A stretch of DNA of 64,000 nt. It comes from Bog-756 sp963777665. Lineage in GTDB: Bacteria; Actinomycetota; Acidimicrobiia; Acidimicrobiales; RAAP-2. The notes beneath the pieces are model-generated. The model had not been told where the DNA came from and made no database searches. It saw only the letters and a program-made list of their open reading frames with translations. The stretch is from the NCBI GenBank assembly GCA_963777665.1, contig CAVZRJ010000003.1, positions 62,001 to 126,000 on the forward strand, in the 5' to 3' direction. The first letter of the stretch is position 1. Every line of letters starts with the position of its first letter. Shown here one piece after another: positions 9,459 to 18,142 of this stretch. The translations under genes were made by a program, and so were the position numbers.

Positions 9459-10469
9459 CCGAAGAGGCCGGCACCGGAGGAGGGCCGACCGTGGTCCGCA
9501 GCATGCGTGAGGCGCTCAACGAGGCACTCGACCAGCGCGCTTGCCGCCGATCCGACCGTCGTGCTCCTCGGCGAGGACCTGGCCGACCCCGCCGGCGGCA
9601 TCTCACAGGTGACCAAGGGCCTCTCCACCCGCCACGGCGCAGAGCGGGTCCGGGACACGCCGATCTCCGAGGCGGCCATCGTCGGCGCCGCACTGGGCGC
9701 GGCGACCGCCGGCATGCGGCCGGTGGCGGAGCTCATGATCATGGACTTCATCAGCGTCGCCATGGACCAGCTCGTCAACCACGCGGCGAAGGCCCGTTTC
9801 ATGTCGGGCGGGCTGCTCTCCGTCCCGCTCACGCTGCGCACGGCGGTCTTCGGGGGGATCGGCTCGGGCGCGACCCATTCGCAGACCCTGGAGGCCTGGC
9901 TCGCCCACGTCCCGGGATTGAAGGTGGTGGTCCCCGCCACCCCGGCCGATGCCCAGGGCCTGCTGACCTCCTGCATCTTCGACGACGACCCGTGCGTGGT
10001 CATCGAGAACGTGGCGCTCTACGGGACGAAGGGGCCCGTACCCGAGGGGGACCACCGGGTCCCTCTCGGCGTCGCCGACGTCAAGCGGAGCGGCAGCGAC
10101 GTGACGATCGTGACCTACGGACGCACCGTGCGCGACGCACTCGCCGCGGCGGAGCAGTTGGCCGCCGAGCAGATCGACGTCGAGGTCGTGGACCTGCGCA
10201 GCCTGGTCCCCTTCGACGCCGAGGCGGTCCTCCGCTCGGTGGGCCGCACCCGGCGCGCAGTCGTCGCCCACCACGCCACGCAGTTCTGCGGGTTCGGCGC
10301 CGAGGTGGCCGCCCTCATCAACGAAGAGCTCTTCGGTGAGCTGGAGGCGCCGGTGCGCCGGGTCGGTGCGCGCTTCGCGCCGATCGGATCGGCCGCCGCA
10401 CTCGAGGGATACGTGTTGCCGTCGGCCGAGCGGCTGGCCGGGGCGGTGCGAGCAATGATGGGGCGCTAG
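9455..10469 (+). CDS. TPP-dependent dehydrogenase E1 beta (frameshifted near codon 28)
   Basis: Beta subunit of the E1 above. The first 28 codons (MTEEAGTGGGP to REALNEALDQ) read from the ATG that overlaps the E1 alpha stop. From about 9537 the family sequence continues in another frame as ALAADPTVVLLGEDLADPAG and runs intact to 10469. Removing one C in CCAGCGCGCTT restores REALNEALDQALAADP, exactly the family pattern, so a one-base insertion or sequence error is likely. The remainder (AELMIMDFISVAMDQLVNHAAK, VVDLRSLVPFD) is normal. Otherwise an internal start would give a protein lacking the first helix. Confidence 0.85.
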
Positions 10470-10480
10470 CCTCCCAGCCG

Positions 10481-11992
10481 ATGCCAGCGCCGGACCCGGT
10501 TCGAGGAGTGACCGCGCACGCCCGATCGGGACCCGACCGACCGTCGGTGATCCTCGGCGACCGGGTGCGCACCTACCGCGATCTCGACGCGCGGGCTGCA
10601 CGGCTTGCTGCGGTCCTCGGCGAGTGCGGCGCCGGTCCCGGGCGTCCGGTCGCCACCGTGGTGCCCAACAGCATCGAGATCCTGGAGGTGGCGATTGCCG
10701 CCGGCATGCTCGGCGCGCCCTTCCTGCCGGTCAACTGGCATCTGCGGGCGGGTGAGCTGGCCTACATCCTGGCCGACGCCGACGTGGCGGTCGCCGTGGG
10801 CAGCGTCGGGTCCGACGGCGAGCTCGACCAAGCGCTCGACCAGCATCCGGCCGGCTCGCTGCGGGTCGGTGGGGATTACGAGGAGCGCATCGGGTCGGCC
10901 ACGCCGCTCCCCTCCGCCGACGCCGGGGGAGGCCCCGAGCTCATGTTCTACACGTCGGGCACAACCGCACGGCCGAAGGGCGTGGTGCACGGTGCGCTCG
11001 CCGACCCGGCGGGACGGTTCCGGGCCATGGAGGGACAGGCCGCGCTCTGGGGGTGGACTGCCGAGGACGTCTACGTGATGAGCGGTCCGGCCTACCACGC
11101 CTCCCACCTCGGGTGGGCGCTCACCGCGCTCTACGTGGGCGCGCTCACGGTGATCACCGAGCAGTTCGAGGCGAGGGCCTGGTTGACCGAAGTGAGCCGG
11201 CACCGCGGGACCCGCTCCTTCATGGTGCCGGCACACTTCATCCGGATCCTCGAGATCCCCGCGCCGGACCGCGCCGAGCTGGACGTCTCGAGCCTCTCGC
11301 TCATCGTGCACGGTGCCGCCCCGTGCCCGGTTCCGGTCAAGCTCCGGATGATGGAAGCGTTCCCCCAGACGGAGATCCATGAGCTCTACGGCGCGAGCGA
11401 GGGTGGAGCCACCAAGATCTCGCCCGAGGAGTGGCGGGCCCGGCCGGGGAGCGTGGGCCGTCCGTGGCCGGGTGTCGAGATCCGGATCCTGGACGAGGAC
11501 GGTGCCCCGGCGCCGACGGGGACACCCGGTGTGGTCTACATCCGGCCGGCCGGCACCCACCGGTTCCGCTACCGGAACGACGACGACGCCACTGACCGGG
11601 CATGGCGCGACGACGCGTTCACGGTGGGGGACATCGGGTACCTCGACGAGGGCGGGTACCTGACCATCACCGACCGACTCTCGGACATGGTCCTCTGGGG
11701 TGGGGTCAACATCGCCCCGCGTGAGATCGAGGAAGCGCTTTTCGAGCACGAAGCCGTCGTGGACTGTGCCGTCTACGGCGTCCCCCACGATCGCGATGGC
11801 GAACGGCTCAGGGCGATGGTCCAGCTGCGCCACCCGGTGCCCACCGAGGAGCTCGAGGAGCACCTGGCCGGACGGTTGGCCAAGTACAAGATCCCGCGCG
11901 ACTGGGCGGTGGTCGGGGAGATCCCGCGCGACCAGAACGGCAAGGTGCGCAAGCGCCTGCTGCGGGAGTCACACCCGGTCGACACGGCATAG
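10481..11992 (+). CDS. Acyl-CoA synthetase (AMP-binding)
   Basis: ANL-superfamily acid:CoA ligase (503 residues) that activates a carboxylic acid through an acyl-adenylate. The P-loop-like motif YTSGTTARPKGV starts near residue 156, LYGASEGG is the A5-type motif, and YRNDDDATDRAWRDDAFTVGDIGYLDEGGYL precedes the hinge. The C-terminal NGKVRKR carries the adenylation lysine. It starts 11 bases after E1 beta. It probably makes the CoA ester used by the neighbouring hydratase. Specificity is not deducible. Confidence 0.9.
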   Translation: MPAPDPVRGVTAHARSGPDRPSVILGDRVRTYRDLDARAARLAAVLGECGAGPGRPVATVVPNSIEILEVAIAAGMLGAPFLPVNWHLRAGELAYILADADVAVAVGSVGSDGELDQALDQHPAGSLRVGGDYEERIGSATPLPSADAGGGPELMFYTSGTTARPKGVVHGALADPAGRFRAMEGQAALWGWTAEDVYVMSGPAYHASHLGWALTALYVGALTVITEQFEARAWLTEVSRHRGTRSFMVPAHFIRILEIPAPDRAELDVSSLSLIVHGAAPCPVPVKLRMMEAFPQTEIHELYGASEGGATKISPEEWRARPGSVGRPWPGVEIRILDEDGAPAPTGTPGVVYIRPAGTHRFRYRNDDDATDRAWRDDAFTVGDIGYLDEGGYLTITDRLSDMVLWGGVNIAPREIEEALFEHEAVVDCAVYGVPHDRDGERLRAMVQLRHPVPTEELEEHLAGRLAKYKIPRDWAVVGEIPRDQNGKVRKRLLRESHPVDTA

Positions 11993-12027
11993 AGTGACGG
12001 CACCCACGTCCTGACTGGAGTCCCTCG

Positions 12028-12913
12028 ATGGAGAAGCGCGAGTTGAAGACGGTTGTCTACGAGAAGGACGGGCCTGTCGCCTGGATCACGCTCGACTACC
12101 AGGAGAAGGCGAACATCCAATCGTCCGACCTGGTCTTCGATGTCGACACGTGCCTCGACGACGCCGACCACGACTACGACATCAAGGTGGTCGTGCTCAA
12201 GGCCAACGGTCCGGGGTTCAGCGCCGGCCACGTGGTGACCGGATCGCCGGGCACCGAGATCCGCGAGATCGACGAAAGCACCGAGCGCCTGGGCAGCACC
12301 TGGAAGGGCCAGTGGGACATCTACGGCACCCCGGTGCTCAAGTTGTGGGACTTTCCGAAGGTGACCATCGCCCAGGTGCACGGGTACTGCCTCGGCGGCG
12401 GCACCATCTGGGGGCTGCTGACCGACATGACGGTCGCCTCCGAAGACGCCTACTTCCAGTTCCCCGTCCTCCAGGGGATGGCGATGCCGACCATGGAGAC
12501 GGGCATCGAGCCGTGGATCTTCATGAACTGGAAGCGGGCCTCGGAGTACATGTACACGGGGCAGGAGATCAATGCCGAGCTGGCGAAGGAGATGGGACTG
12601 GTCAACCGGGTGGTTCCGCGAGCGGCTCGACGACGAGGTCGCCGAGCTCGCGTTCCACGTCGCCCAGGCACCGCTCACCACCCTGATGGCGGCCAAGGCC
12701 AACATCCGGCGGGCGTGGGACCTCATGGGGCTGCGCACCCACCTCCAGGGGTCGAACGACCTGTTGACCATCGCCTGCAACGCCCGTGACGTGCAGGAGT
12801 ACATCCGGACCGTGCACGGGGCAGGGCTTCGACCCCGCGAGGCCGCCCGCAACAACGCCGAGACCGCCAAGGTGCTCGCGGCGGAGTCGAAGTCGCGACG
12901 AGAGGGAGGCTGA
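12028..12913 (+). CDS. Enoyl-CoA hydratase/isomerase (frameshifted)
   Basis: Crotonase-fold protein, normally about 295 residues. The N-terminal two thirds reads from ATG 12028 with the oxyanion segment GFSAGHVV and the CoA-binding HGYCLGGGTIWGLLTD. At about 12618 the frame shifts: after MGLVNRVVP the correct continuation, RLDDEVAELAFHVAQAPL, is in another frame and runs to 12913. Deleting one C in TTCCGCGAGCGG joins them as VVPERLDDEV. It is the last gene of the catabolic operon, following the CoA ligase by 35 bases. Without a repair the product would lose its C-terminal trimerisation helices. Confidence 0.8.
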
Positions 12914-12973
12914 GCTCCCGATCCTCGACCGCTCGAGGAGGGCTCGCCGCCGTTCAGGTGGCGGTCGTGCGGG

Positions 12974-13222
12974 TCAGACGGCTGCCCTGCGTCGCAGCGG
13001 TGGGAGGGTCGGCGGCGGCTGCCGGCGCGGCGGCAACGCGGCGATCAACCCACTGGTCGCCGCGGTCACCTGCCGGACCGCCTCCTCGAAGGCGATCTCG
13101 GTCTTCTCGGAGGTGGACTGGATGCCGCTGACCTTCCGGACGTACTGACGCGCGGCCGCCTCGATCTCGTCCGGGGTCACCGGTGGCTCCAGCCCACGCA
13201 GCGTGGTGATGTTCCTGCACAT
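12974..13222 (-). CDS. DUF2277 protein
   Basis: An 82-residue protein with the hallmark start MCRNITTLRGLEPPVTPDEI and the motif ARQYVRKVSGIQ of the DUF2277 family, widespread in actinobacteria and of unknown function. The conserved Cys2 and Arg3 are present. The C-terminal 20 residues are proline/arginine-rich and not part of the family core. It is divergent from the thiamine-binding-type gene, sharing a 51-base intergenic region. Confidence 0.85.
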   Translation of the reverse strand: MCRNITTLRGLEPPVTPDEIEAAARQYVRKVSGIQSTSEKTEIAFEEAVRQVTAATSGLIAALPPRRQPPPTLPPLRRRAAV

Positions 13223-13239
13223 GCGATCAGCTTAGGGCG

Positions 13240-13274
13240 TTGGCGACCGCCCGACCCGTGGCACAATGGTGCCG
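13240..13274 (+). promoter_or_regulatory. Leaderless promoter with dyad at the start codon
   Basis: TTGGCG (13240-13245), a 16-base spacer and CACAAT (13262-13267) place transcription initiation on the GTG at 13274, with no ribosome-binding site. GGCAC-AATG-GTGCC (13260-13273) is a perfect 5-bp inverted repeat that overlaps the -10 and ends at the start codon, a plausible operator. The -35 assignment is moderate. Confidence 0.5.
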
Positions 13275-13576
13275 TGCTGGCGGCGTTCTCGATCACCCCG
13301 GTCGGCGGCGAGGAGTCGATCGGCGACCTGGTCGCGGTGGCGGTCCGCATCGTCCGCGCCAGTGGCCTCCGCAACGAGACGAATGCCATGTTCACCAACG
13401 TCGAAGGCGAGTGGGACGAGGTCGTGGGCGTCATCCGCGAGTGCGTCGAGGCGGTGTCCGGCGGTGGCCGACGGGTTTCGGTCGTGATCAAGATGGACTA
13501 CCGGCCCGAGGCGCCGAGCGACCGGATGAGCGCCAAGGTCGAATCGGTCGAGCGGCGGCTCTCGACCGGCAGGTGA
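13274..13576 (+). CDS. MTH1187/YkoF-type thiamine-binding-like protein
   Basis: A 100-residue ferredoxin-like-fold protein of the MTH1187 (DUF77) family, MLAAFSITPVGGEESIGDLV at the start and NAMFTNVEGEWDEVVGVIRECVEAV in the middle. Family members bind thiamine or its pyrimidine moiety in the cytoplasm; direct ligand residues cannot be verified here. The GTG start is preceded by no Shine-Dalgarno sequence, which fits the leaderless promoter. The stop overlaps the next start (GTGA, 13573-13576), so the membrane protein behind it is translationally coupled. Confidence 0.8.
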   Translation: MLAAFSITPVGGEESIGDLVAVAVRIVRASGLRNETNAMFTNVEGEWDEVVGVIRECVEAVSGGGRRVSVVIKMDYRPEAPSDRMSAKVESVERRLSTGR

Positions 13577-14778
13577 ACCAGCTCCTCTTCGCGCTCGGTC
13601 TCTTCGTCGTCCTGGTCACCGTGACCAGCGTGCTGTTCACCCTGGTCCTGCCCCGCCAGCCGAAGGGGATCGAGCGGATGACCTTGGTGGTGAACCGCAG
13701 CGTGCGGCTCGTGTTCGTCGCGCTCTCACGCCTGGCCGAGACCTACGAGGGCAAGGACGCCATCCTCGCCCCGACGGCACCTGTTGCGTTGCTCGCCCAG
13801 CTCCTCTTCTGGGCGGCCCTGCTGGTGCTCGGGTTCGGGCTGATGCTGATGGGCACCGTGCACTCGCTGCCCGATGGGCTCCTGCAGTCGCTCACCGCGC
13901 TCTTCACGGTCGGGGCAGTGCACATCGGAGGCCGGCCGAACACCGGGATGGACATCGCCGTCGGCGCCATCTGGGTGGTCCTGGTCGCCCTCCAGATCGC
14001 CTACCTTCCGGCGCTCTACAGCTCCTACAACCGGCGGGAGGGACTCGTGGCACTCCTCGAGAGTCGCGCGGGCGAGCCGGCGTGGGGACCGGAGCTCCTC
14101 GCCCGGCACCAACTCGTGGGCATCACCGACACCCTGCCGGATCTCTACCACGCATGGGAGGAATGGGCCGCCGACGTTGCCGAGAGCCACACCACGTACC
14201 CGGTCCTGCTGCTCTTCCGGTCTCCCGAGCCGTGGCTCTCGTGGATCGACGGGCTGCTGGCGGTGCTGGACGCCGGCGCCATGCAGCTCGCCCTCGCCCC
14301 GAGCACCGCTCCCTCGCAGGCCCGCCTCTGCCTGCGCATGGGGTTCACCCTGATGCACCGCATCGCCGCGTCCCTCGGCTGGCCGGTGGACCTCGACCCG
14401 AGCCCGGAGGGCCCGATCGAGCTCACCTACGAGGAGTTCGCCGATGCCGTCGCCATGCTCCAAACCGTCGGGTTCCGCATGGAGCGGACCGCGGAGGAGG
14501 CATGGCCGGACTTCAGGGGGTGGCGGGTCAACTACGAGCAGCTCGCCTACCGGCTCGCCGATCGGGGAACCGCGCCGCCGGCACCCTGGTCGGGTACCCG
14601 TCGCCATCTCCGCACCGGCGTCGTCCCACCGCACCGGCCACCGCAGCGCCGGCCCGCCGGCTCGCCCCTGTCGGGCTATGAGCGCCCGCAGGTGGTCATC
14701 GCGCCCCGCGGGCGCCGGGCGCAGCCCGCTGGCGCGGGCAGTCCCGTCGCGGATCCCGAGAGCGGCCCCGGCTCGTAG
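13573..14778 (+). CDS. Membrane protein of unknown function (channel-like N-terminus)
   Basis: A 401-residue protein with an N-terminal segment LLFALGLFVVLVTVTSVLFT, then two or three further hydrophobic segments (VALLAQLLFWAALLVLGFG and a stretch near IAVGAIWVVLVALQIAYL) separated by the short loop TALFTVGAVHIGG. The loop and helix pattern recalls two-transmembrane potassium-channel folds, but no TVGYG filter is present, so I do not call it a channel. A soluble domain of about 200 residues follows and the last 60 residues are proline/arginine-rich and probably disordered. It is coupled to the thiamine-binding-like gene. Confidence 0.7.
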   Translation: MNQLLFALGLFVVLVTVTSVLFTLVLPRQPKGIERMTLVVNRSVRLVFVALSRLAETYEGKDAILAPTAPVALLAQLLFWAALLVLGFGLMLMGTVHSLPDGLLQSLTALFTVGAVHIGGRPNTGMDIAVGAIWVVLVALQIAYLPALYSSYNRREGLVALLESRAGEPAWGPELLARHQLVGITDTLPDLYHAWEEWAADVAESHTTYPVLLLFRSPEPWLSWIDGLLAVLDAGAMQLALAPSTAPSQARLCLRMGFTLMHRIAASLGWPVDLDPSPEGPIELTYEEFADAVAMLQTVGFRMERTAEEAWPDFRGWRVNYEQLAYRLADRGTAPPAPWSGTRRHLRTGVVPPHRPPQRRPAGSPLSGYERPQVVIAPRGRRAQPAGAGSPVADPESGPGS

Positions 14779-14793
14779 GAGCGGCGGCCCGGG

Positions 14794-15576
14794 TCAGGGT
14801 GCGGGGAAGATCTGCCGGTGGATCCCGTCGACGCCCGAACCGTGGAGGGTCATCCCCCCGTCGACGACGACGGTCTGCCCGGTGACGAAGCGGGCCAGAT
14901 CCGAGCAGAGGAAGACGACCACATCGGCGATGTCCTCCGGCTCCCCGATCCGGCCGACCGGCGTGGTCCGCTCGTACCGTTCCTGTTCGTGGGGGAGGAG
15001 CGAGAGCAGCGGCGCGGTCAGCGCGGTCCGGATCATCCCGGGTGCGACCGAGTTGACCCGAATGGAGGGTCCGTACTCGAGGGCGGCCGACGCGGTGATG
15101 GCCGTGACCCCGGCCTTGGCCGCCGAGTAGGGGGCCTCTCCGGCCGCAGGGCGGGTGCCGCTGATCGATGCGGTCGAGACGATGCTCCCCCCGCCCGCGG
15201 CGAGGATGTGCGGCACCGCGGCCCGGAATCCGAGGTAGACCCCGGTGAGGTTGACCGCGATCAGCCGGTTCCACTCGGCGGGGTCCCACTCGTGGAGGGG
15301 GGAGAGGTTGCCGATCCCTGCGTTGTTGAACAAGGTGGTGATCCCACCCATCGCTGCGGCGGCCGCGTCCACCGCTCCGCGCAAAGCGTCCGGGTCGGTC
15401 ACATCGGCCTCGAACCCGAAGATGCCGCGCTCTGCGGCCATCGTGCGTGCCCCGTCGCTGTCGATGTCGATCACCGCCACCGTGGCGCCCTCCTCGACCA
15501 TCCTGTGGGCGGTCGCACGCCCGATGCCGGACGCGCCCCCGGTCACCACCGCTCGCTGCCCGTCCAGCAGTCCCAT
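14794..15576 (-). CDS. Short-chain dehydrogenase/reductase
   Basis: Classical NAD(P)-dependent SDR, 260 residues. TGGASGIG (residues 12-19) binds the dinucleotide, NNAG is at 84-87, serine in STASISG near 137, and Y150-x3-K154 (YSAAK) completes the catalytic set. D37 in AVIDID after the second strand suggests NAD rather than NADP. VVVDGGMTLHG is the usual C-terminal motif. It is divergent from the epoxide-hydrolase-like gene. The substrate, an alcohol or ketone, is unknown. Confidence 0.9.
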   Translation of the reverse strand: MGLLDGQRAVVTGGASGIGRATAHRMVEEGATVAVIDIDSDGARTMAAERGIFGFEADVTDPDALRGAVDAAAAAMGGITTLFNNAGIGNLSPLHEWDPAEWNRLIAVNLTGVYLGFRAAVPHILAAGGGSIVSTASISGTRPAAGEAPYSAAKAGVTAITASAALEYGPSIRVNSVAPGMIRTALTAPLLSLLPHEQERYERTTPVGRIGEPEDIADVVVFLCSDLARFVTGQTVVVDGGMTLHGSGVDGIHRQIFPAP

Positions 15577-15699
15577 GGTGCGGTCCCCTTCCTCGCTGCG
15601 TGGGGTCCGACTCTAGGGCCGGGCGCCGCGAACGACCGGGAGGCCGACCGCCGCCCATGCCGATAACGTGATCCCACCGCCGAGCACAGGAGGTCCAGC

Positions 15700-16089
15700 A
15701 TGGGCATCGAAGAGGATTCAGAACGTGTGACGCGGAGTCTCCTCGAGGCACTCGCCAAGCACGACTCGGCAGCCATGCGGCCGTTCCTCGCCGATGACGT
15801 CGTCTACCACAACATCCCGATGGAGCCCGCCGTCGGGATCGATGCGGCGATTGCGTTCCTCGACGGGTTCCTCGGCATGTTCGAGAGCGCGGAGGTCGAG
15901 ATCCTCCATCTGGCCGTGCGGGACAACGTCGTGCTCACCGAGCGCATCGACACCCTGACGCTCGGGGGGACGATTGCCCCGCTTCCGGTCATGGGGACCT
16001 TCGAGGTGCGTGACGGGAAGGTCAGCGCCTGGCGCGACTACTTCGACCTCGGCCAGATCACCCAGATGCTCTCGGGAGCGACCGGGTAG
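15700..16089 (+). CDS. Limonene-1,2-epoxide-hydrolase-like protein
   Basis: A 129-residue NTF2-fold protein of the limonene-epoxide hydrolase family. The sequence shows DVVYHNIPMEPAVG, VLTERIDTL and VRDGKVSAWRDYFDLGQ; the Asp/Arg/Asp triad of LEH is plausibly D in ERID, R in AWRD and D in WRDYFD. RBS AGGAGGTC lies at 15689-15696. It may open an epoxide ring in the catabolic set around it. Non-catalytic SnoaL relatives look similar, so the activity is inferred. Confidence 0.8.
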   Translation: MGIEEDSERVTRSLLEALAKHDSAAMRPFLADDVVYHNIPMEPAVGIDAAIAFLDGFLGMFESAEVEILHLAVRDNVVLTERIDTLTLGGTIAPLPVMGTFEVRDGKVSAWRDYFDLGQITQMLSGATG

Positions 16090-16112
16090 CGATCGGGTAG
16101 CGATCGGCGTCC

Positions 16113-17060
16113 TCAGGTGCCGGCGAGTGTCGAGACCACCGGCCCGAGGGTCTCCCAGGCATCCGACTCGATCGACCAGTAGGAGATGCCGTACTCCTGC
16201 CGCCGCCAACGGAGTTCCTCGGCCATCTCCTCGATCGTCCCGATGAGCGCGAGCGGGATGTGTCGGGCGTCGGCGGGTTCGATGCCGAACTGGGGGGCCA
16301 TGGCCTCGACGAGCCCGTCGGCGTCGTCGGTCATCACGACGAACCCGATGAGCGCGTTGAGCTCGAGGTCGTCGAACCGGTCGCCTGCTGCCTCCTTGAC
16401 CCAGGCCACCTTCTCGCGGGTACTCGCCGGGGAGGCGTTGGGTGCCACCTCCACTCCCGCCGTGCCCCCGCGGAGGTTCACGTTGATGCTCACGATGTCG
16501 GCGTACCGGGCGGCAATCGAGAGCACCCGTCGGCCGCCCCCGCCGATGATGAGCGGCGGCCCCGGTTGCTGGACGGGTCTCGGCAGGAGCTGGTGCTCGT
16601 GCACCTCGTAATGGGCACCCTTGAACGAGAACGGTCCGTCGGTGCGCAGGAGCCCCTGGACGACCTGTATGGCCTCCTCGAACCGGTCCACCCGCACCTT
16701 GGGTGAGTCGTAGGGGATGCCCGCCGCCTCGTAGTCGGTTTTCATCCACCCGGCGCCGAGGCTGAGCTCGAAGCGGCCCTCGCTCAGGACGTCGAGCGTC
16801 GAGGCCTCGTGTGCGAGGACGACCGGGTGCCGGTAGTCGTTCCCGAAGACGAGGGATCCCATGCGCAGCGTGGTGGTGGCGGATGCCACTGCGGCCAGCG
16901 CGGGGATCGGAGCCAGTTGGTCGCCAAAGTGGTCGGGCATCAGGAGTGCCGAGTAGCCGAGGTCCTCGGCGCGCCGTGCCTGGTCTGCCCACGAGCGGGC
17001 GGTTCCCCCCGGTGCGGTGCTGAGTTGGGCGGCGAAACGGAATTTGTGATCGTATGCCAT
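16113..17060 (-). CDS. LLM-class F420-type oxidoreductase
   Basis: Luciferase-like (beta/alpha)8 oxidoreductase of the actinobacterial F420 subgroup, 315 residues. Motifs include SWADQARRAEDLGYSALLMPDHF, MGSLVFGNDYRHPVVLAHE, LGAGWMKTDYEAAGI and LIIGGGGRRVL, the phosphate-binding loop. I preferred ATG 17060 to the in-frame ATG six codons upstream because AGGATGG precedes it. It is co-directional with the hydrolase and Rieske genes upstream. FMN cannot be excluded as cofactor. Confidence 0.85.
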   Translation of the reverse strand: MAYDHKFRFAAQLSTAPGGTARSWADQARRAEDLGYSALLMPDHFGDQLAPIPALAAVASATTTLRMGSLVFGNDYRHPVVLAHEASTLDVLSEGRFELSLGAGWMKTDYEAAGIPYDSPKVRVDRFEEAIQVVQGLLRTDGPFSFKGAHYEVHEHQLLPRPVQQPGPPLIIGGGGRRVLSIAARYADIVSINVNLRGGTAGVEVAPNASPASTREKVAWVKEAAGDRFDDLELNALIGFVVMTDDADGLVEAMAPQFGIEPADARHIPLALIGTIEEMAEELRWRRQEYGISYWSIESDAWETLGPVVSTLAGT

Positions 17061-17161
17061 CGCACCATCCTGCCCCATCCGCGGAGGAGCCAGCGGGCCC
17101 TCACGCGTCGCCGACTGCCGAGCGGATCCAGTGGGGCTCGCGACTCAGGCCTCCCTGTCGG

Positions 17162-18142
17162 TCATCCCCGCGCCGGGTCCGAGGGGGCTGCCGGCGCTCC
17201 TCCGCTCCGGCGCAGTGGTTCGGAGTGGTCCCAGTCGGCGAGCAGCGTACGCAGCGCGGTCAACAGGATCAGCGGCTGGTCGAGCATGGCGTGGTGACCC
17301 GCCTCGGGGAGCTCGACGACGGGGGTGACCCGCCCCAGCTGTTCGTACATGAACCGCCCGATGTCGGCGGTCACCAGGCCGTGCTCGGATCTGAGGAGGG
17401 CGAACCGGCAGTGCACCGCCGAGAGGTAGGGGAAGGCCACCCCCCGTATGCTGCTGCCGGCGAATTGGGCGAAGACGTGCCGATCGAACTTCCACCGCCA
17501 GCCGCCCTCGACGGGGCGGAGCGAGCGGCGGGCCACGTGGTCCATGACATAGTCGAGGTAGTGGTCCTGGGGTGGCACCGTCCGGAAGTGGCGGATGGCT
17601 TCGTCCAGGCCCGGGTAGGTGCGGGGCTCTCCGAACGCCTCCCGCAACCGGTACGCGCCGATCTCGGGGTCGGGTTCGGTGACCGGCGAGTCGCAGACGA
17701 TGGCACCGCTGACCCGGTCGCCGTGCCGGGCGGCGGTGGCGATGGTTACGAACCCGCCCATGCTGTGACCGATGACCACCGGTGGCCCGGCGATCCCGCC
17801 GGGCCCGGCGACCGCCATCACCTCCTCGGTCCACTCGTCGAGGGAGTAGGCCGATCGGTGACCGCTGTCGCCGTGCCCCGACAAGTCGATGCAGACCACA
17901 CGGAACCGGTCGCTGAACGCAGCCGCGACATGGGTCCACCAGTGGGCGTGCGCCCCGCCGCCGTGGACGAAGACCAGGCCGCGGGCTCCGTCCGGTCCAC
18001 AGGCCAGCGCATGGATCGTGCAACCGTCGACCGGCACCTCGAGGTGGGTCAGCGGCACCGCCAGCGCTCGCCGGAACCAGTCGGGCGCGTCCGGCAGCGG
18101 CCGGTACGCCTCCCCGGCCGGGTCAGGGCCTGGCGAGTGCAC
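17162..18142 (-). CDS. Alpha/beta hydrolase
   Basis: Alpha/beta-hydrolase fold, about 326 residues. The oxyanion region is HGGGAHAHWW, the nucleophile elbow GHSMGG, and the late histidine is in EAGHHAMLDQP; DLSGHGDSG is a typical strand-5 motif. The start is uncertain: GTG at 18142 overlaps the Rieske gene by 20 bases, while the frame also offers an ATG at 18172. It may cleave a ring-fission product or an ester in the surrounding pathway. Esterase, C-C hydrolase and epoxide hydrolase activities are all possible. Confidence 0.82.
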   Translation of the reverse strand: MHSPGPDPAGEAYRPLPDAPDWFRRALAVPLTHLEVPVDGCTIHALACGPDGARGLVFVHGGGAHAHWWTHVAAAFSDRFRVVCIDLSGHGDSGHRSAYSLDEWTEEVMAVAGPGGIAGPPVVIGHSMGGFVTIATAARHGDRVSGAIVCDSPVTEPDPEIGAYRLREAFGEPRTYPGLDEAIRHFRTVPPQDHYLDYVMDHVARRSLRPVEGGWRWKFDRHVFAQFAGSSIRGVAFPYLSAVHCRFALLRSEHGLVTADIGRFMYEQLGRVTPVVELPEAGHHAMLDQPLILLTALRTLLADWDHSEPLRRSGGAPAAPSDPARG

